This document shows positions 60,492-64,000 of a stretch of 64,000 nucleotides of DNA, piece by piece (position 1 is the stretch's first letter; every line of letters begins with the position of its first letter). The stretch comes from Paramesorhizobium endophyticum (GTDB lineage Bacteria; Pseudomonadota; Alphaproteobacteria; Rhizobiales; Rhizobiaceae). Position numbers and translations under genes: made by a program. The notes below the pieces were generated by a model that had not been told where the DNA came from, ran no database searches, and saw nothing but the letters and a program-made list of their open reading frames with translations. The DNA lies in assembly GCF_014640615.1 (NCBI RefSeq), contig NZ_BMHH01000003.1, positions 272,375 through 336,374 on the forward strand. Reading direction: 5' to 3'.

Positions 60492-60604
60492 ATTCCATTC
60501 CATTCTACCTTCCGCGATGGGCGCGGTCGGTGAAATCAAAAACCCAAGTTGGGGTGTAACGCGCCAAGGCCGTCACCTCTAACTGCTCCGGCAGGACAGC
60601 GCTT

Positions 60605-61561
60605 ATGAAATTCGACGCAACATCGGCCGGTGTCGGCATATTGGCGGGGCTAGCAGCCGCGCTGTTGTCGGCTGGCGCCATCGTCCAGTCGGGCGTGGCG
60701 ATGTTCCTCTATTTCCTGACGCCGCTGCCCATTTTCATCGCCGCGCTTGGCTGGGGCACCGCCGCCGGCATTATCGCCGCCATCGCTGCGACCGCCGCCA
60801 TCGCCATCGTTGCGCCGATGGGCGCGCTACTCGTGGCGCTGACGAGCATCATTCCCGCCGCTGCCGGTGCTTACCTGGCCGGTCTCGCCCGTCCCGCGAG
60901 CGAAATGGGCGGCCCCAAGGATGCGATCGTCTGGTATCCCCTGCCCGATATCATCTTCCGCCTCGGATTGATGGTCGCAGGCGGTCTCATCATCATCGGC
61001 ATCATCATCGGTTTCGGGCAGGATCTGGCGCGTGAATTCGCCGACGCGATCATGGCCGCCCTCACCCAGGCCAATCCCGATTTCACCGCCAGCCCTGAAA
61101 TGCGCGACAACCTCGCCGCGACCATGGTCGTCCTGCTTCCGGCTATCCAGGCGGCCACCTGCCTGATCGCGCTTGTCGCCAATTTCTATCTGGCGCTGCG
61201 GCTGACCTCCATCTCGGGCCGTCTTCGCCGCCCGCGCGACGACTGGCCAGCGACGCTCAGAATGCCGCGTATCGGGCTTCTCGTCTTCGCCGTCAGCCTC
61301 ACGCTTGCCTTTCTTGGCAGCGGTATCGGGCATGCGGCAACCGCAGTCGCAGGCGCGCTCGGCGCAGGCTTCATGCTTGCCGGCTTCGCGACCATGCACA
61401 TGCGCACGCGCGGCCAGCCTTGGCGGCCCGTCGCGCTGTGGCTTGCCTATCTCGCCGTGGCGCTCTTCGCCTTCGTGCTTTTCCTCTTCCTCATCGCCGG
61501 ATTGTTCGACACATCCCGCAATGCGCCGATGACGAAACTCACCCCTCCCAACGACAAGTAA
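60605..61561 (+). CDS. DUF2232 integral membrane protein
   Basis: 318 residues with about eight hydrophobic segments; Gly/Ala-rich (VGILAGLAAALLSAGAIVQSG, LPIFIAALGWGTAAGIIAAIAATAAIAIV). DUF2232 proteins stand between rpsR and rplI in Rhizobiales and resemble YybS/ThiT-like transporters; no substrate is known. ATG at 60605. The gap from rpsR is 177 bp and contains the repeat hairpin. Confidence 0.88.
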   Translation: MKFDATSAGVGILAGLAAALLSAGAIVQSGVAMFLYFLTPLPIFIAALGWGTAAGIIAAIAATAAIAIVAPMGALLVALTSIIPAAAGAYLAGLARPASEMGGPKDAIVWYPLPDIIFRLGLMVAGGLIIIGIIIGFGQDLAREFADAIMAALTQANPDFTASPEMRDNLAATMVVLLPAIQAATCLIALVANFYLALRLTSISGRLRRPRDDWPATLRMPRIGLLVFAVSLTLAFLGSGIGHAATAVAGALGAGFMLAGFATMHMRTRGQPWRPVALWLAYLAVALFAFVLFLFLIAGLFDTSRNAPMTKLTPPNDK

Positions 61562-61579
61562 AACTGAAAGGACAAACCC

Positions 61580-62155
61580 ATGGAAGTCATTCTGCTTGAA
61601 CGCATTTCCCGCCTCGGCCAGATGGGCGACACCGTGAAGGTCAAGGACGGCTACGCCCGTAACTTCCTTCTGCCGCAGGGCAAGGCGCTGCGCGCCAACG
61701 AGGCCAACAAGAAGAAGTTCGAAGGCCAGCGCGCCCAACTCGAAGCCCGCAACCTCGAGCGGAAGAACGAAGCTCAGGCCGTTGCCGAGAAGCTTGATGG
61801 CCAGAGCTTCATCGTCGTGCGCTCGGCGGGCGAGACCGGCCAGCTCTACGGTTCCGTCTCGACGCGCGATATCGCCGACACGCTGACCGCGGGCGGCTTC
61901 ACCGTCAACCGCAACCAGGTCGAGCTCAACACGCCGATCAAGACCATCGGTCTGCACAAGGTGAAGATCGCGCTGCATCCGGAAGTGGAAGTCACGATCA
62001 CCATCAACATCGCCCGCTCGGCGGAAGAAGCCGAACGCCAGGCGAAGGGTGAGGACCTGACCTCCGCCCAGGCCATCTACGGCATCGAGGAAGAGCCGCT
62101 TTCCGACGAAGTCTTCGACGACGAGGACGACGCAGAAGGCGAAGACAACGCCTGA
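61580..62155 (+). CDS. rplI: 50S ribosomal protein L9
   Basis: 191 residues. N-terminal domain [36 protein letters not shown] (split here for length) is the L9 signature; long central helix, then C-terminal domain with [12 protein letters not shown] and [12 protein letters not shown]. An acidic extension of about 20 residues ([17 protein letters not shown]) exceeds the E. coli form (149 residues) and is common in alphaproteobacteria. 18 nt after DUF2232; a terminator follows. Confidence 0.96.
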   Translation: MEVILLERISRLGQMGDTVKVKDGYARNFLLPQGKALRANEANKKKFEGQRAQLEARNLERKNEAQAVAEKLDGQSFIVVRSAGETGQLYGSVSTRDIADTLTAGGFTVNRNQVELNTPIKTIGLHKVKIALHPEVEVTITINIARSAEEAERQAKGEDLTSAQAIYGIEEEPLSDEVFDDEDDAEGEDNA

Positions 62156-62185
62156 TCATCTCGAATCAGTAAACTATAAATGATC

Positions 62186-62213
62186 ATGCCCGGCCTCAAA
62201 GCCGGGCATTTTC
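62186..62213 (+). terminator. Rho-independent terminator of rplI operon
   Basis: Stem ATGCCCGGC (62186-62194) and GCCGGGCAT (62201-62209), 6-nt loop, then TTTTC. It lies 30 nt after the rplI stop. Confidence 0.9.
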
Positions 62214-62365
62214 ACTTTTCAGACGCAAAAAAGCGCCTATCTTACCACTTTTCGCGACCCCTCACGGGATTTCGCGGATGGTGCGGTGGTATCGCGTCAA
62301 CCGTTTATTTCCGCATCTTCCGTAAATTCAAAAACCGGGGCCGGTCTTGTAATTGGAGATTGGTC

Positions 62366-63646
62366 ATGAATGCGCTTTTACGTACCGTTTTGAATCATTT
62401 GATCAAACGGGGGGATTTGACTGTAACCGACGCGGACGGCGTCACGCATCGGTTTGGCGACAGGACCGGCGATCCCATCGGGATCAAGTTCACATCCCGC
62501 CGGGCGGAGCGCGCCGTCGCGATCAATCCCGAGCTGAAGCTCGCAGAAGCCTATATGGCCGGCAATGTCGATTTCGAAGAAGGCGACATGTATGGGCTCC
62601 TCCAGCTCGTCTTCGAGAATGCCGGCCCGGTCGCCGCCAAGGAACCGTGGATGCGGGCGATTGATGCGGCGCGGCGCGCGGGCCGGCGTTTGCAGCAGAT
62701 CAATACCATCGCCCTTGCCTCCGGGCATGTGCGGCACCATTACGATCTGTCGGGCGATCTCTACCGGCTGTTCCTCGATCCCGACATGCAATATTCCTGC
62801 GCTTATTTCGAGACACCGGACACGACGCTTGCAGAAGCGCAGTTGGCGAAGAAGCGGCACCTCGCGGCAAAACTCCTGGTCAAGCCTGACCAGAAGCTGC
62901 TCGATATCGGCTGCGGCTGGGGCGGCCTCGGGCTCTACATGGCGAAATATCTCGGCGCGGATGTGACCGGCGTGACGCTTTCACAGGAGCAGCATGCGGT
63001 CGCGAACAAGCGCGCGGCGGAGGAAGGACTGTCAGGGCAGGCGCGCTTCAATCTGCAGGATTATCGCACGCTGCAGGAACCGTTCGACCGCATCGTTTCG
63101 GTCGGCATGTTCGAGCATGTGGGCGTCAACCATTTCGCCGAATATTTCCAGCACACGGCGAGGCTGCTGAAACCTGACGGCGTGTTCCTATTGCACGCCA
63201 TCGGACGCAGCGACGGGCCGGGGGCGACCAACCCGTTCATTCGCAAATATATCTTCCCCGGCGGTTACATCCCTGCCCTCTCGGAAGTGCTGCCGCATAT
63301 CGAGCGGGCGGGACTGATCGTCACCGACATTGAAATCCTGCGCCTGCACTATGCCGAAACGCTGAAAGCCTGGCGCGAGGCCTTCATGGCCAACCGGGAC
63401 AAGGCCAAGGCGATCTATGACGAACGTTTCTGCCGCATGTGGGAGTTCTACCTCGCCGCCTCCGAAAGCGCCTTCCGGTGGCAGAACATGATGGTGTTCC
63501 AGATCCAGATCGCCCACCGGCAGGACGCCGTGCCATTGACGCGCAATTATATCGAAGCGGAGGAAAAGCGCCTGAAACGCCTCGACAGCGCGCCGAAGGT
63601 GGCGAACACGGAATCGGTGCCGGCGCTGGGGGCGACGGGGCGGTAG
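62366..63646 (+). CDS. Cyclopropane-fatty-acyl-phospholipid synthase
   Basis: 426 residues from ATG 62366 (MNALLRTVLNHLIKRG); longer frames start in the terminator. The SAM-binding motif LLDIGCGWGGLGLYMAKYLGADVTGVTLS and the family signature FDRIVSVGMFEHVG, FLLHAIG, and NPFIRKYIFPGGYIP are complete. The N-terminal about 120 residues form the usual lipid-binding domain. Methylenates unsaturated acyl chains in membrane phospholipids, a stationary-phase and acid-stress response. Monocistronic with a family B element behind it. Confidence 0.93.
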   Translation: MNALLRTVLNHLIKRGDLTVTDADGVTHRFGDRTGDPIGIKFTSRRAERAVAINPELKLAEAYMAGNVDFEEGDMYGLLQLVFENAGPVAAKEPWMRAIDAARRAGRRLQQINTIALASGHVRHHYDLSGDLYRLFLDPDMQYSCAYFETPDTTLAEAQLAKKRHLAAKLLVKPDQKLLDIGCGWGGLGLYMAKYLGADVTGVTLSQEQHAVANKRAAEEGLSGQARFNLQDYRTLQEPFDRIVSVGMFEHVGVNHFAEYFQHTARLLKPDGVFLLHAIGRSDGPGATNPFIRKYIFPGGYIPALSEVLPHIERAGLIVTDIEILRLHYAETLKAWREAFMANRDKAKAIYDERFCRMWEFYLAASESAFRWQNMMVFQIQIAHRQDAVPLTRNYIEAEEKRLKRLDSAPKVANTESVPALGATGR

Positions 63647-63687
63647 CGGGAAACGGGTTCGCTTTTTGCGAAAATGCTGGCGGGACA

Positions 63688-63848
63688 GCGCCCCCCTCTG
63701 GCTTGCCAGCCATCTCCCCCGCGAGGGGGGAGATTACGCCTTCATTGGCGCGCGGCGCCGATCGCCAATGTTGTAAGAATGAAGCCGTCATCAATGCCAG
63801 CCAATCTCCCCCTTGCGGGGGAGATGCCCGGTAGGGCAGAGGGGGGCG
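63688..63848. repeat. Family B intergenic palindrome
   Basis: Arms about 63688-63737 and 63800-63848, ends GCGCCCCCCTCTGG and CAGAGGGGGGCG. The core shares CCTTCATTGGCG-type sequence with the copy near 55665. The 354-bp interval 63647-64000 contains this element and unassigned sequence. Confidence 0.85.
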
Positions 63849-64000
63849 ACATAGAACATACACGTTCAACCCCATTTAGTGTCTGTCAGAATTAGCTTGA
63901 AGCAGCGCCCTCTCGCCGTCATCCTCGGGCTTGTCCCACTACTGTCCGGTTTAGCCCAAGGCAAAGTCGAAGGCGGTCTGCCTTTGATCTTGCCATGGCG
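63849..64000. other. Unassigned sequence at window edge
   Basis: No start, stop or family motif could be tied to these 152 bases. The sequence includes CACTACTGTCCGGTTTAGCC. A minus-strand frame is open from 64000 down to about 63870, and might be the end of a gene or mobile element lying to the right; not enough is visible to call it. Confidence 0.3.

Noticed and set aside
63849..64000. Transposase fragment at the right edge
   Set aside because: An open frame exists, but no DDE or family motif is visible in the few codons available.

Overview
The window is high-GC chromosomal DNA, apparently from an alphaproteobacterium of the Hyphomicrobiales, most likely Brucellaceae or a close relative. 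The grounds are protein-level resemblance (eno, lipA, pdhB with an N-terminal lipoyl domain, NtrBC, and the RpsF and RplI tails), a gene order familiar from rhizobia and brucellae, and several families of GC-rich intergenic palindromes typical of these genomes. No plasmid, phage or complete insertion sequence is visible. Species cannot be fixed from the sequence alone.

Layout. 1-747 is the 3' part of a polysaccharide deacetylase gene. 980-33922 is a long conserved block: ntrC-ntrB-dusB on the minus strand, ispDF-cinA divergent from it, then ratA-lipA, lpd, pdhCBA, ftsB, eno, kdsA-VOC-pyrG, secG and tpiA on the minus strand, and ppiD-trpD-trpC-moaC-moeA on the plus strand. The block is interrupted by accessory genes: a chimeric small ORF and two tiny membrane proteins behind cinA, a LysR/EamA pair with a RelE/ParE-type toxin-antitoxin module between ftsB and eno, and a secreted hydrolase plus an acyltransferase between eno and kdsA. 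33940-36732 holds a D-amino-acid aminotransferase and two glycosyltransferases of families GT25 and GT8. A tRNA-Val(CAC) follows.

37395-41786 is the Anbu (bacterial proteasome-like) cluster: circularly permuted ATP-grasp, alpha-E, transglutaminase and Anbu peptidase. A stand-alone S23-type four-helix-bundle gene has landed inside it, bracketed by inverted arrays of 7-8 bp units. A lower-GC orphan beta-propeller gene, a YcbB-type L,D-transpeptidase, class I fumarase, a hydrolase/MarR pair, a PNPOx-like protein, DUF971 and moaA follow. 50925-58128 is the gmk-yicC-mltG-fabF-acpP-fabG-fabD block on the minus strand. 59715-62155 is rpsF-rpsR-DUF2232-rplI, followed by a cyclopropane-fatty-acid synthase gene.

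How it fits together: most genes are core metabolism (pyruvate dehydrogenase and lipoate, isoprenoids, KDO, CTP, tryptophan, molybdenum cofactor, fatty acids) and envelope or peptidoglycan maintenance. The less ordinary material lies between genes. Five repeat families are visible. One short palindrome (family D) sits 16-34 nt before the start codon of six different minus-strand genes. A second unit type (7-8 bp arrays) flanks the four-helix-bundle gene and recurs as an empty hairpin after rpsR. ispDF seems to use an ATT start codon, and a small secretory ORF carries a duplicated piece of the cinA 3' end.
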